DNA from: Candidatus Gastranaerophilales bacterium
GTDB taxonomy: Bacteria; Cyanobacteriota; Vampirovibrionia; Gastranaerophilales; Gastranaerophilaceae
Length of the DNA: 64,000 nucleotides
Assembly: GCA_900548405.1 (NCBI GenBank)
Contig: UNSJ01000003.1
Coordinates: 1-64,000 of the forward strand
Direction: 5' to 3'
The position numbers and the translations under genes are program-made. Under the pieces are notes generated by a model. That model searched no databases. It had not been told where the DNA came from and saw only the letters and a list, made by a program, of their open reading frames with translations. Positions 26,035-35,905 of the stretch are shown here, piece after piece. Position 1 is the stretch's first letter. Every line of letters starts with the position of its first letter.

Positions 26035-26062
26035 TTGTTAAGCTTCTTGCTTATGGTATACT
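26035..26062 (+). promoter_or_regulatory. promoter of the DUF212 gene
   Basis: TTGTTA (26035-26040), 16 bp, TATACT (26057-26062), about 45 nt ahead of ATG 26108. A weak inverted repeat (CTTAATAAAT...ATTTGTTAAG) just upstream may be a terminator or operator. Confidence 0.55.
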
Positions 26063-26107
26063 AAAATAACGCGAACAATTTTTGAAAAAGAGAGTAGGAA
26101 TTAATTA

Positions 26108-26569
26108 ATGATTACAAGCATATCAAACACAGGATATGAAGTTATATCTTCCGGAGTATTATCTGCATTTTTAGCACAAGTTTTAAAATTTATTATATTT
26201 ACAATTAAATCAAGAAAAATTAATTTTAAAATCTTTACAACAACAGGCGGTATGCCGAGTTCACATTCTGCAGGCGTTATGGCTGTTTCTACGACCGTAG
26301 GAATTATTGAAGGTTTTGATTCCGTTATATTTGCCGTAGCATTTGGTTTTTCATTAATTACAATGTATGATGCAGCAGGTGTCAGACGTGCGGCAGGAAA
26401 GACAGCAGCATGCTTAAACAGAATGATGGATGACTTTTACAAGCATGATGTGCAATCTATCGGCGGCAAATTAAAAGAACTTCTGGGACATACTCCTTTA
26501 GAAGTTATTATGGGAGCTATATTCGGAATAGCATTTGCTTATGTTTACCATTACTTTATTTTGGGATAA
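26108..26569 (+). CDS. divergent PAP2 family (DUF212) membrane protein
   Basis: 153 residues with the PAP2-like signature GGMPSSHSAGVMA (about residues 50-62), YDAAGVRRAAGKTAACLN and LGHTPLEVIMGAIFGI, and four to five membrane helices. The family is thought to be a lipid phosphatase relative, possibly acting on prenyl diphosphates. A similar neighbour pair with a prenyl synthase is known in cyanobacteria, which suggests a role in isoprenoid lipid metabolism; that is inference. Confidence 0.85.
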   Translation: MITSISNTGYEVISSGVLSAFLAQVLKFIIFTIKSRKINFKIFTTTGGMPSSHSAGVMAVSTTVGIIEGFDSVIFAVAFGFSLITMYDAAGVRRAAGKTAACLNRMMDDFYKHDVQSIGGKLKELLGHTPLEVIMGAIFGIAFAYVYHYFILG

Positions 26570-26575
26570 AACAAA

Positions 26576-28024
26576 TTGTTTTCTATAAAAAAAATATTAA
26601 ATTATTCAGTTTTAGCAATAATTATCTTACTGGGAATATATTTCCGAATAAAGTATTTTTCATTTAACCGTGCTTTTTGGGGTGATGAAATTGCAATTCT
26701 TGTAAATCTGCGAAATCCGTCCTGGTTATCTGTTTTTCATCCTTTATCAATGGGGCAAAGCACTCCGCCTTTATACCTTTTAATTTCAAAAATTCAATAT
26801 ACTCTTTTCAAAGATGGAAATCTGGAGCTTATTTTCAGAAGTATACCTCTTTTAAGCTCTATTCTTTCAATATTTGCATTTTATTATATGTGCAAAAGAT
26901 TTGTGAAAAATAAAATCAGCCAAATTATATGTATGATTATTTTTTGTCTGAACTTCCACTTTATATATTTTGCACAGGAATTTAAACAATACAGTTCTGA
27001 CATATTAATATTTATTTTAATACTGCTTTCATACTTCCATATTGATTTAAACAATAAAAAATCTTCAATCATATACAGTTCATTATATGCAATTGCAATA
27101 TGGTTTTCATATACTTCGCTGTTTGCAATAGGAGCAGTATTGTTAACAATGCTTTTACAAAAAACAGATATAAAAAAATTGTTTAAATTTGCTTTGCCGT
27201 TAATTATAAGTTTCATTCTATTTTACATAAATTTGAAACATCTTGCCAATAGCGACTATCTGCATACATACTGGAACAACGGCTTTGTAACATTAAATAC
27301 TTTCTTCGAAATATTTATTAAAGCCTGGAAATTTTTCCTGACAGGAATAAATGGAACATCATGCTATATAGTATTTTTTATACTTGGAACAATCACTGCA
27401 TTTATAAACTTTAAAGACAGCAGAAATAAATTGCTGCTTGCTTCTTTAGCATTCATGCTCGCTGCATCTGCAATGCACCTTTACCCGTTCTTCGGAAGAA
27501 CTGCATTATATTTATTCCCCGTATTTATAATTCTTTTAGTAAAAGTATTTGATATAGACTTAAAAAGACTTGAACCTTATAAAAATATTGTTTTAACCAT
27601 TCTGTGCTTATTTGTATTTATGGGGTTTTGGAATTATAAAAACCTTCACAATTATAAATTTGTCAATATTAAATCGCCAATTTTGACAGCACAACAGGTA
27701 AGTGAGGACAAGGAAAATGATATTCTTGTATTTTTAAAATGGGATTATGTAACATATGAAGCTTATTATAAAGACAAACTTAATATAACATTTAAGCACG
27801 CATTATGTATGGATCAATGGTTCTACCCTGAAGAATTTGACAGTCTGCCAAAAGGTTACACATATTATTTTGCAATGTCTGTGTATGACAAAGATCCTAA
27901 CTGCCTTACATCCAAGTATAAAAAACAATATTTGCTCAGACTTCTTAACTGGGCAGAAATTCAAAAGGATTACAAGTTATATCTTGATGACAATTTAAAT
28001 GTTCTTATAAGATTTTCTAAGTAA
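26576..28024 (+). CDS. GT-C family membrane glycosyltransferase-like protein (PMT/GT39 type)
   Basis: A 482-residue protein with ten or more membrane helices. The first extracytoplasmic loop has FWGDEIAIL (about residue 35), the acidic motif typical of GT-C enzymes that use polyprenyl-phosphate sugars. The C-terminal 130 residues are soluble. The start is TTG 26576, six bases after the preceding stop; no internal Met precedes the first helix. It probably transfers a sugar to a cell-surface molecule; the substrate is unknown. Confidence 0.75.
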   Translation: MFSIKKILNYSVLAIIILLGIYFRIKYFSFNRAFWGDEIAILVNLRNPSWLSVFHPLSMGQSTPPLYLLISKIQYTLFKDGNLELIFRSIPLLSSILSIFAFYYMCKRFVKNKISQIICMIIFCLNFHFIYFAQEFKQYSSDILIFILILLSYFHIDLNNKKSSIIYSSLYAIAIWFSYTSLFAIGAVLLTMLLQKTDIKKLFKFALPLIISFILFYINLKHLANSDYLHTYWNNGFVTLNTFFEIFIKAWKFFLTGINGTSCYIVFFILGTITAFINFKDSRNKLLLASLAFMLAASAMHLYPFFGRTALYLFPVFIILLVKVFDIDLKRLEPYKNIVLTILCLFVFMGFWNYKNLHNYKFVNIKSPILTAQQVSEDKENDILVFLKWDYVTYEAYYKDKLNITFKHALCMDQWFYPEEFDSLPKGYTYYFAMSVYDKDPNCLTSKYKKQYLLRLLNWAEIQKDYKLYLDDNLNVLIRFSK

Positions 28025-28140
28025 AAAGCTTGCCTTTTTTTATTATTCATGTAATAATCTAATTAAATAAGGGCTTATAGAAATTAATTCTATATCCGAA
28101 AGTTGTACCCTTAGGGAAAGAAAGAGATACTCAAACAGTA

Positions 28141-31100
28141 ATGAGTGTTAAACAGCAGGAATTTAATTACAAGTTTATAAAAGAGAATGCTAGTGCCGGA
28201 AGCTGGCGCAGAGGTTACGAATATCATTTAAAAGATATGGTATTCGATTCGTATCCTGAAAAAAACTTCTATATGGCAAAAGTTAAAGGGAACTTTCAGG
28301 CGCATTACAATACAGACCTTATCTTTAAGAAAAATAAGGTGGAAGCTCGCTGCAACTGTCCTTTAAAAGAAGAATGGTGCAAGCATGCCGTTGCGGTTGC
28401 CCTAAAAGCAATTGATGAGCATGCCTATGAGGATTGGCTTGAAACAAAATTTGGTATTGAAACAGATTTTCCTGATGAAAATACCGCCTTAACCGAACCG
28501 CCTCAAGGCAACTATATTTTCCATTTTAATTCAAAAAGAAAAGCTAACTTTTTCTCTGTTCTGGTACGTTCAAGAGAAACAGGAAAGGTCGTAAGACAAA
28601 TCGAACCAATCTTAAGAGCATTGATAGAAGCGCAAAGACAGGATAAGTCTTTTGAATTAAATAATTCTCAAAAAGTTGAAGTTGCAATATTTCAGCAGCT
28701 TTTAACCGTTTCCCGTCAGGACAAAAAAGCAGGATGGTATGATATTCCTATCACCAAATTCGGTCCTATGTTTACACTTCTTTCTAAAGCCGATGAAGTT
28801 TTGGATGAAAAAACTAAAGAACGTTTAAAGTTTACAGATGATGAATGGAAACTTGTTTTGAATGTAAACACAGGCGCACAAGGCACAATACTTTTATCTC
28901 TTGAATGGAAAAGACCTGATACGGATGATGTTTATCCTCTTGAGGAAGTAAGATATTTCTCAAGACACTTGAAATGGGGAAGGTATAAGAACCTTATTTT
29001 CCCGACAAATATAGCAATGAATTCATTACCGCAGAATATTCTAAAATCTTCATTTACCGATTTAAAAGATGCTGACGGCGGAAAATTTATTTATGAAGAA
29101 TTACCAAAACTTCAGGAAATTATGGACGTTGAAATTGCTGATAACATTAGTAAATTAATGTTAGAAGAACGCCCTCCTTTAAATGTTGTTACAATGGGTA
29201 TTGACTATGACCAGTCTTTAAAAGCTTCTTTAGAGTTTGAATATGACGGTGTTATTGTACCTTATTCAAAAACAACAGCTGAAAAAGCCCCATATATAAC
29301 AGTAAAAAAACAGGGCGAAGATTTGGTTTACTGGATTAAGAGAAACTTAAAACACGAACAGGAAGCTTATGCAATGCTTCTTGCGTGCAAATTTGTTCCG
29401 ATGCAGACTAACAACCTTGCATTGGAAAAAGAAAATGCGATAGATTTTTATAATTACTATATTAAACAGGCAGGAGAAGGCTGGAAATTTGTTGAAAAAG
29501 ACGATATGAACTTCTTTAAGCTTATGGATGATCCGTTTAAGCTTTGCGCAAAAATTGACTTCTCAGAAGAAAACCAGGACAGTTTTGAAATTTTATTATA
29601 CGGTCAAGTCGGGGAAGAAATTATCAACTTTGATGAGATATATGATACAATCCAAAGCGGTGAAAAATATAACCGTATCAGAAGTTTAGGCTTTGTAGAA
29701 TATCCGGCTCAAAATATTTATGCTCTTATGCGTGCTTTCAATTCATTTGATGTATACAGAAATCCTGACAACAAGTTCATTGTAAAAACATACCGCGCAG
29801 GCTTAATAAACGAACTTAAAAACCTTGATGTTGAACTTGTTTTGAGTGACGAGTTTAAAAATTTCTGGGAGCAAATGTCTACGTTCTCAACTTCTGAAGA
29901 ACTTACACTTCCTAAAGGAATTAATGCAGAATTCCGTGAATATCAGACAAAAGGTTTCGGCTGGCTGTGGTTTATGTATAAATACGGTCTGAATGGTATT
30001 CTTGCAGATGATATGGGACTTGGTAAAACACTTCAGGCTCTGACTGTACTTCAAAAAGCTAAAGAAGAAGACGGTCCTATGCCTACTTTAGTAATTTGTC
30101 CTACAACAGTTGTGTTTAACTGGGAATCAGAAATTCAAAAATTCGCACCTACACTTACAACTTTAAAACTTTCAGGTGTTGACAGAAAACAATTATTTAA
30201 AGAGATACCGAATTACGATGTTGTTATAACAAGTTATGCGCTTGTAAGACGTGATATTGCTAAACTTAAAGAATATAATTTCAGGTATGTAATTCTTGAT
30301 GAATCGCAAAATATCAAAAACGCAATGTCACAAACAGCGCAGGCTGTTAAAAAACTTCAAGCAGTGCATAAACTGGCACTTTCCGGCACTCCGATTGAAA
30401 ATAAACTCGAAGAATTATGGTCAGTATTTGATTTTCTTATGCCCGGATTTATGTTCAGCGTTTCTGAATTCAATTATAGGTATGTTAACCCGATTATGGA
30501 ACGTCAGGACAAAACAGTTGAAAAACGTCTTAAACTTCAAATTTATCCGTTCATTTTACGCCGTATGAAACGCGATGTAGCTAAAGATCTTCCTGATAAA
30601 GTTGAAAACATTGCGTACTGCGAACTTACTGATGAACAAAGAGATTTCTATTTACAGGTTCTTGACAGCACTAAAGAAGAATTGTTTAAATCTATTGAAC
30701 AAAACGGTCTTGAAAAGAGCAGATTATCAATCTTCTCTGCGCTTTTAAGATTACGCCAAATTTGCTGCCACCCGAGACTTTATGATAAAGAAAATGTTAA
30801 AAATATCATGAAATCAGGTAAGTTTGAAAAACTTAAAGTTATGCTTGAAGAAATTATAGATGAGGGACACAGAATACTTCTGTTCAGCCAATTTGTAGAT
30901 ATGCTCGATTTAATTAAAGGCTGGCTTGAAAGAGAAGGTATACCTTATGAATATCTTACAGGTAAGACCAAAGACAGACAGGGGGCAGTTGAAAGATTTA
31001 ATTCAACTCCGTCTATTCCTATTTTCTTAATTAGCTTGAAAGCAGGCGGTACAGGGCTAAACCTGACAGGTGCCGATTATGTAATACATTATGATCCGTG

Positions 31101-31326
31101 GTGGAACCCTGCTGTTGAAGATCAGGCTACTGACCGTGCTTACCGTATCGGCCAGACTAAGAAAGTATTTGTATACAGACTTATCACCAAAAACACGGTT
31201 GAAGAAAAAATCCAAAAACTCAAAACAGTAAAACGCAACCTTGTTGACAGCGTTATTTCGGTTGACAGAAATATCGTTAAGTCACTTACTATGGATGATA
31301 TTAAAGAAATTTTCTCTGTTGACTAG
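28141..31326 (+). CDS. SWIM zinc finger / SNF2-family helicase (RapA/HepA type)
   Basis: 1061 residues. An N-terminal SWIM finger (CNCPLKEEWCKHAV, about residues 70-83) is followed by a bacterial SNF2-associated middle region, then the ATPase: FREYQTKGFGWLW, Walker A DDMGLGKT (about residue 623), DESQ box, SGTPIENKLEELWSVFDFL, and helicase C motifs SLKAGGTGLNLTGADYVIH and DRAYRIGQTKKV. Such proteins remodel nucleic acid-protein complexes and often aid transcription recycling. It is monocistronic, with about 115 nt of untranslated leader containing a small inverted repeat (ATAGAA/TTCTAT). Confidence 0.92.
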   Translation: MSVKQQEFNYKFIKENASAGSWRRGYEYHLKDMVFDSYPEKNFYMAKVKGNFQAHYNTDLIFKKNKVEARCNCPLKEEWCKHAVAVALKAIDEHAYEDWLETKFGIETDFPDENTALTEPPQGNYIFHFNSKRKANFFSVLVRSRETGKVVRQIEPILRALIEAQRQDKSFELNNSQKVEVAIFQQLLTVSRQDKKAGWYDIPITKFGPMFTLLSKADEVLDEKTKERLKFTDDEWKLVLNVNTGAQGTILLSLEWKRPDTDDVYPLEEVRYFSRHLKWGRYKNLIFPTNIAMNSLPQNILKSSFTDLKDADGGKFIYEELPKLQEIMDVEIADNISKLMLEERPPLNVVTMGIDYDQSLKASLEFEYDGVIVPYSKTTAEKAPYITVKKQGEDLVYWIKRNLKHEQEAYAMLLACKFVPMQTNNLALEKENAIDFYNYYIKQAGEGWKFVEKDDMNFFKLMDDPFKLCAKIDFSEENQDSFEILLYGQVGEEIINFDEIYDTIQSGEKYNRIRSLGFVEYPAQNIYALMRAFNSFDVYRNPDNKFIVKTYRAGLINELKNLDVELVLSDEFKNFWEQMSTFSTSEELTLPKGINAEFREYQTKGFGWLWFMYKYGLNGILADDMGLGKTLQALTVLQKAKEEDGPMPTLVICPTTVVFNWESEIQKFAPTLTTLKLSGVDRKQLFKEIPNYDVVITSYALVRRDIAKLKEYNFRYVILDESQNIKNAMSQTAQAVKKLQAVHKLALSGTPIENKLEELWSVFDFLMPGFMFSVSEFNYRYVNPIMERQDKTVEKRLKLQIYPFILRRMKRDVAKDLPDKVENIAYCELTDEQRDFYLQVLDSTKEELFKSIEQNGLEKSRLSIFSALLRLRQICCHPRLYDKENVKNIMKSGKFEKLKVMLEEIIDEGHRILLFSQFVDMLDLIKGWLEREGIPYEYLTGKTKDRQGAVERFNSTPSIPIFLISLKAGGTGLNLTGADYVIHYDPWWNPAVEDQATDRAYRIGQTKKVFVYRLITKNTVEEKIQKLKTVKRNLVDSVISVDRNIVKSLTMDDIKEIFSVD

Positions 31327-31341
31327 GAGCGTAGCCGCTCC
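31326..31341. repeat. GCGTAGC-core palindrome after the SNF2 gene
   Basis: GGAGCGTAGCCGCTCC is a 6-bp stem with a TAGC loop, starting at the last base of the stop codon. It has the same core as the palindrome in the prepilin leaders. Confidence 0.7.
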
Positions 31342-31410
31342 ACCCAAGACATCGGATATTTTTAAATGGTCGATGATTTTTTTAGATTACAGATGCAGAA
31401 TATGACAAAC

Positions 31411-31441
31411 AAAAGACACCCCATATGGAGTGTCTTTTTTA
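31411..31441. terminator. bidirectional terminator between SNF2 and HU genes
   Basis: AAAAGACAC.CCATATGG.GTGTCTTTT: a long stem with T runs on both sides, between convergent genes. Confidence 0.85.
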
Positions 31442-31464
31442 AATTTACATTATAGGTAAATTTC

Positions 31465-31743
31465 TTATTTGCCGTTAACAGCAGTTTTGAATTTTTTACC
31501 TGCAGAGAAAGCAGGAACTGTTGTTGCAGGGATTTTAAGTTCTTTACCTGTTTGAGGGTTACGTCCGATTCTAGCAGCTCTTTTTCTAGATTCGAATGTA
31601 CCGAAACCAACTAAAGTAACTTTTTTACCTTTAGAAACTGTTTTTTGGATAGTTTCGATTAAAGCACCCAAAACTTCAGCAGCTTCTTTTTGAGTTACGT
31701 TTGATTTTTTTGCGATTTCTTGAACTAATTCTTCTTTGTTCAT
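31465..31743 (-). CDS. hup: HU family DNA-binding protein
   Basis: 92 residues beginning MNKEELVQEIAKKSNVTQKEA and containing GFGTFESRKRAARIGRNPQTG, the HU arm signature. HU bends and compacts DNA. ATG 31743 is set by AAAAGGAG upstream; an in-frame extension to 31827 exists but its region is the untranslated leader. Confidence 0.95.
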   Translation of the reverse strand: MNKEELVQEIAKKSNVTQKEAAEVLGALIETIQKTVSKGKKVTLVGFGTFESRKRAARIGRNPQTGKELKIPATTVPAFSAGKKFKTAVNGK

Positions 31744-31826
31744 AATAAAACTCCTTTTCTTACATGTGGAACAGATTTCATCAGGCATTGCCGACTTATC
31801 TGCACCTATTCCTTTGTACATGCTCA

Positions 31827-31854
31827 ATTATAGCCTAATTTATTTTAAAAGCAA
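31827..31854 (-). promoter_or_regulatory. strong promoter of the HU gene
   Basis: Minus strand TTGCTT (31854-31849), 16 bp, TATAAT (31832-31827), giving a leader of roughly 77 nt before ATG 31743. Confidence 0.7.
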
Positions 31855-32010
31855 GTATTTTAAGGATTTTTAACACTTTTTTAGTGACAAAACGTATAAA
31901 CAGAGGAATTTGTATTACGAAAAGTAATAAAAATGATAATTATGAGCATTTTTGACAAGTTTTTGGTACAATGTATTAGGAATTTGTAATATGGGAGTAG
32001 TGACTCAGGT

Positions 32011-33471
32011 ATGAAAGAAAGAGTTTTATTATTTACGATAGTTTTCGGGCTTGGTGTATTTATTTACATCTTTCAAAGTTACTTTAATACTGTTTGGGGA
32101 CTAGCTTTTTTATGCACATTTATGTTTATTTACGCACTTTTTATGAACCTGTCTTACAAATTGCAAAAACGTAAATTGCAAAAGTTTCCGCAAATTATTA
32201 ATGAAAATTACAAACCTTTTGTTTCTGTAATGATTCCTGCACACAACGAAGAAGCAGTCATAACTAATACTGTTGAAAACATTTTGAAAATGGATTATGA
32301 AAACTTTGAAGTAATAGTTATTGATGACAGAAGTTCTGATAATACTGCTTCAGTTATTAAAGATTTAGAAAAAAAATATAGTAAAGTTACCGCATTAATA
32401 AGACAAGCAGATGCATTCCCCGGCAAATCCGCAGTATTAAACGATGCTTTGAAAATTGCAAAGGGAGAAGCCATTTTAGTTTTTGATGCCGATGCAACAG
32501 TCGATTCTGATTTCCTTTCAAAACTTGTACCTAATCTTGAACCTAAAGATGTGGGGGCAGTTCAGGCAAGAAAAGTTATTAGAAACAGAAATGCAAATCT
32601 TCTTACAAGATGCCAGAATAATGAATATACAATGGATGCGCATTTCCAAGTAGGTCGTGATTCAATAAAGGGCGCAGTAGAGCTCAGAGGAAACGGCGAA
32701 CTTCTTAAACGCGAAGCAATAGAAGACATAGGCGGATGGAATAATTATACAATTACAGATGACCTTGATATGTCAACAAGATTACACATAAAAGGCTGGG
32801 ATATCCGTTTTTGCATAGATGCAGTAGTTTATGAAGAAGGTATTATTTATTTGTGGCCTCTTTACAGACAGCGCAGAAGATGGCTTGAAGGTACAATCAG
32901 AAGATATTTGGAATATTTTGGAGATGTGCTGTTTTCTAAAGATATGTCACTTCGTGCAAGTTTGGATATGACAGCATATATCACGCAGTTCATTATGCCA
33001 GGCTGGTTTTTAATGGAAATACTTGTCAGAGGCTTTAAAGTTCTTGCAAAACAAGCACCGCCTCACATGCTTTATTCATCTATATTTATCGGCTGTGTAA
33101 TAGGCTTCGGGTTCTTTTTCGGGGCAAGATATGCTTTAAGAAGATATGATTTTATGCCAAGACTTGACGCAACTTTTGAAGCATTAGAAACTTCCATATA
33201 TCTTTTAATCATCTGGTTCCCGTTAGTTTTATATATCTGCTTCAAAATATTGTTTATGAAGAAAGATATGAACTGGGGTAAAACCGCACACGGTCTTGTA
33301 ATGGAAGAAGAAGCAAGCATAAAAGCTTTTATAAAAAAAGAATTACAAAAAACAAAAGAATACACTAAAGAATATACAGAAAAATACACTGAAAAATTGA
33401 AACAAATACTGGCTGAAAAGACCTCTGACAATGAAATAAAAGGTTACACAAAAATCAACAAAGAGGATTAA
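32011..33471 (+). CDS. family 2 glycosyltransferase (cellulose/chitin synthase-like)
   Basis: 486 residues: two N-terminal membrane helices, a GT-A domain with SVMIPAHNEE (about residue 74), VIDDRSSDNT, DADA (the metal-binding DxD-type motif), ITDDLDMS and QRRRWLEGT (the processive-synthase signature), then two or three more helices. It likely makes a polysaccharide or glycolipid at the inner membrane. The C-terminus has lysine/threonine repeats of the KEYTEKYTEK kind. A weak promoter TTGACA-16 bp-TATTAG (31953-31980) lies upstream. Confidence 0.85.
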   Translation: MKERVLLFTIVFGLGVFIYIFQSYFNTVWGLAFLCTFMFIYALFMNLSYKLQKRKLQKFPQIINENYKPFVSVMIPAHNEEAVITNTVENILKMDYENFEVIVIDDRSSDNTASVIKDLEKKYSKVTALIRQADAFPGKSAVLNDALKIAKGEAILVFDADATVDSDFLSKLVPNLEPKDVGAVQARKVIRNRNANLLTRCQNNEYTMDAHFQVGRDSIKGAVELRGNGELLKREAIEDIGGWNNYTITDDLDMSTRLHIKGWDIRFCIDAVVYEEGIIYLWPLYRQRRRWLEGTIRRYLEYFGDVLFSKDMSLRASLDMTAYITQFIMPGWFLMEILVRGFKVLAKQAPPHMLYSSIFIGCVIGFGFFFGARYALRRYDFMPRLDATFEALETSIYLLIIWFPLVLYICFKILFMKKDMNWGKTAHGLVMEEEASIKAFIKKELQKTKEYTKEYTEKYTEKLKQILAEKTSDNEIKGYTKINKED

Positions 33472-33486
33472 TAAAGGAGAAAATAA

Positions 33487-34020
33487 ATGACTACCCAAAC
33501 AATTATTGATGTAAAAAATAAAATCAGAGCTGTAAATGATTTTCCTAAACAAGGAATAATTTTCCGTGATATCACAACGGCTTTAAAAGATTCTGAAACT
33601 CTAAAAGTAATGATTGACTATCTTTGCGACCAATTCAGAAATGAAAAAATTGATTACATTGCAGGTATTGAAAGCCGCGGTTTTATTTTCGGTATGCCTA
33701 TGGCTTATAAATTAAATGCGGGATTTGTACCTATCAGAAAACCTAACAAACTTCCTGCAGCAACATACTCGCAAGAATATGAGCTTGAATACGGAACCGA
33801 TAAAATCGAAGTTCACCAAGATGCTTTCCCTCAAGGAGCTAATGTTTTAATCGTTGATGACTTGCTTGCAACAGGCGGAACTGCAGAAGCCGCTGCTAAA
33901 CTTGTTAAAAAGACAGGTGCTAATTTAGTCGGAATGGCTTTCTTAATCGAATTGGAAGCCCTGCAAGGTAGAGAAAAACTGACAGATGCAGGAAAAATAG
34001 TTTCAATGTTAACATATTAA
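33487..34020 (+). CDS. apt: adenine phosphoribosyltransferase
   Basis: 177 residues. Apt salvages adenine to AMP with PRPP. The PRPP loop VLIVDDLLATGGTAEAA (about residues 119-135), GIESRGFIFG and the adenine-site region RKPNKLP are present. Shine-Dalgarno AAAGGAG. It lies 15 nt after the glycosyltransferase gene and ends in a hairpin terminator. Confidence 0.95.
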   Translation: MTTQTIIDVKNKIRAVNDFPKQGIIFRDITTALKDSETLKVMIDYLCDQFRNEKIDYIAGIESRGFIFGMPMAYKLNAGFVPIRKPNKLPAATYSQEYELEYGTDKIEVHQDAFPQGANVLIVDDLLATGGTAEAAAKLVKKTGANLVGMAFLIELEALQGREKLTDAGKIVSMLTY

Positions 34021-34047
34021 AAAAAGAGCCTTTAAAGGCTCTTTTTA
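34020..34047. terminator. bidirectional terminator, apt and prepilin
   Basis: AAAAAGAGCCTTTAAAGGCTCTTTTT, perfect stem with A/T flanks between convergent genes. Confidence 0.85.
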
Positions 34048-34745
34048 GTATGTCATCTGCCAGTTATCATTAAGAATCTTTCCAAAACAGCCCCAGCTAT
34101 TAGCTGGAGCACCTGCATTACACTGAGTATTAAACATATTATCACGAGCTTCCTTTGTCAAAGGAGCATTATCATTCACATCATTTGTATAATCATCTAT
34201 TAAACCGTTTTTATAAACAGCAAAAAAAATAAAATCCCTTCCTAAAATATTCGGACCTTTTTTCCCGTTAACATCAATTCCGACATTAAGCAATTTGAAA
34301 TTACTTCCTTCAGGAGCATATGAAACTCTTATTGAAGCTCCGCTTGCAAGCACGAAGGATTTTGCAGCACGATTATAAGAACTAACAATAGAACCTTGAA
34401 TCGATTTATACTCATCCGCAAAACAATCATTCATACTTTCACATTCTTTTACAACCTTAAAATATTTATGAAAAAAATCATAAGCTGCATCATTGGTTGT
34501 TAAACCTGCTTCTGTTAAATTAATAGCATTGTTATCTGTTTGATAACGTAAAGCTGCCTGAGATAACTCATTATACACCTTGTGCAGTTGAGTTACATAG
34601 CTTTGACGCTGATAATTCTGCATCAAAGTAGGAACTGTCATAGCAGAAACCACACCAATAATACCTAAAGTTACTAAAACCTCTGCAAGAGTAAACGCAG
34701 GAGCTTTTAGAGTGCCCCCCCCCCGACATAACTAATTTTTTTCAT
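34045..34745 (-). CDS. type IV prepilin-like protein, switched out of frame at G10
   Basis: The key test case. The body (MTVPTLMQNYQRQSYVTQLH onward) ends NDNWQMTY and contains IDVNGKKGPNILGRDFIFF. Its prepilin signal is only reachable from ATG 34745: Shine-Dalgarno, MKKISYV, ten G, then with eleven G TLKAPA and FTLAEVLVTLGIIGVVSAM. With ten G the frame ends at TAA two codons after the tract. The only other in-frame starts are a GTG at 34653 and an ATG downstream, both inside or past the hydrophobic helix, so neither makes a processable prepilin. The gene is otherwise intact and is a close paralog of the one at 59.0 kb. Confidence 0.75.
34715..34724 (-). repeat. poly-G tract (10 G), copy 3
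   Basis: Ten G after ATG AAA AAA ATT AGT TAT GTC. No alternative upstream start would rescue the prepilin signal, so this tract decides expression. Confidence 0.9.
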
Positions 34746-34850
34746 AAATTGCTTCCTTTCGTTTTTATAATGTTTATAAATAACCCATTGTTGCGGGTCC
34801 AGCGGCTACGCTGGTTGCTCCTTTCGATATATACATTATAATTATAACAT
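34746..34850 (-). promoter_or_regulatory. prepilin leader with tandem Shine-Dalgarno and GCGTAGC hairpin, copy 3
   Basis: Minus strand: TATAATTATAAT, then CGAAAGGAGCAA, CCAGCGTAGCCGCTGG (34799-34814), spacer with a five-codon ORF (ATG GGT TAT TTA TAA), CGAAAGGAAGC and ATG 34745. Confidence 0.6.
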
Positions 34851-34864
34851 ATTTTTACGATTAT

Positions 34865-35905
34865 TCAAGAAAGCTCAGGTTTTATTAAAAATTTAATTGC
34901 CTTACCATCTATATGCTGCTGCATTGCATATTCTACCTTTTCAAGAGGAAGTGTATCCGTTATTAATTTTTCAACCTCAACTTCTCCTGAAGCTATATAA
35001 TCCAATGCCATTCGGAAATATTTAGGGGTATGGTGAAAAACACTCATTAATTTTATGTCGCCGTAATGCATTTTAGTAGTGTCAAAAGTTACTGTTGATC
35101 CTGATTTACAACCGCCAAAGAAATGCACGGTACCGCCTGGTCTTACACAAGAAAAAATTCTTTCCCAAATCTCAGGCAGTCCGACACATTCAACAGCAAC
35201 ATCAAGTCCTTTATGTTCTTCGGTATATTCTTTAAAGATTTTTTCAGGATTCGGATATTTGCTTAAATCAACTATTTCATCAGCATGAGCAAATTCTTCT
35301 GCAGCTTTTAATTTTATCGGGTTCCTACCTGCAACAATTACATTTGCACCCTTAAGCTTTGCAAGTCTTGCAAACATTAAACCGATAGGCCCTATTCCTA
35401 TAATACCTACTGTCTGCCCTTCTTTAATTTCTGTTCTTTCCACACCGTGAACAACATTTGCTAATGGTTCGCAAAAAGCAGCATTATCAAAGCTTAATTC
35501 ATCCGGAAGAATTAGCATATTTTTTTCAACAATACGGGCAGGTACAGTTATATATTCAGCATAAGCCCCGTTCAACAAATCAAGATTTTCACATAAATTG
35601 TATTCCTCACGTTTGCAATAAAAGCATTTACCGCAAGGGGCAGAATTCGCAGCCACAACCCTATCGCCAACCTTTACATTTTCAACACCTTTACCGACTT
35701 TGTCTACAATTCCTGCAAACTCATGTCCGAAACCGGAAGGAACTGATTTAATCAAAACAGGATGACCGCGTCTGTATGTTTTAACATCTGTACCGCAAGT
35801 CAGTGCAGACATTACTTTAACAACAACTTCACCTGCCTGCGGGGGTTTAACCATAACTTCTTCATACTTAATGTTCTTAGGTCCGTAATATTGAATCGCT
35901 CTCAT
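34865..35905 (-). CDS. zinc-dependent alcohol dehydrogenase (MDR family)
   Basis: 346 residues of the medium-chain dehydrogenase type. Catalytic zinc ligands are in TCGTDVK and GHEFAG; the structural zinc lobe is CGKCFYCKREEYNLC (about residues 91-105); the NAD(P) fold is GIIGIGPIGLMFARLA. It resembles sorbitol/threonine dehydrogenases; the substrate is unknown. Its start overlaps the stop of the next MDR gene by 4 nt (ATGA), so the two are coupled and may act in one pathway. Confidence 0.85.
   Translation of the reverse strand: MRAIQYYGPKNIKYEEVMVKPPQAGEVVVKVMSALTCGTDVKTYRRGHPVLIKSVPSGFGHEFAGIVDKVGKGVENVKVGDRVVAANSAPCGKCFYCKREEYNLCENLDLLNGAYAEYITVPARIVEKNMLILPDELSFDNAAFCEPLANVVHGVERTEIKEGQTVGIIGIGPIGLMFARLAKLKGANVIVAGRNPIKLKAAEEFAHADEIVDLSKYPNPEKIFKEYTEEHKGLDVAVECVGLPEIWERIFSCVRPGGTVHFFGGCKSGSTVTFDTTKMHYGDIKLMSVFHHTPKYFRMALDYIASGEVEVEKLITDTLPLEKVEYAMQQHIDGKAIKFLIKPELS

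Noticed and set aside
28025..28140. Possible riboswitch ahead of the SNF2 gene
   Set aside because: Only one weak 6-bp inverted repeat and no recognisable aptamer motif.
31362..31610. An 82-aa ORF in the HU region on the same strand, other frame
   Set aside because: Alternative frame of hup running through the terminator; no ribosome site.
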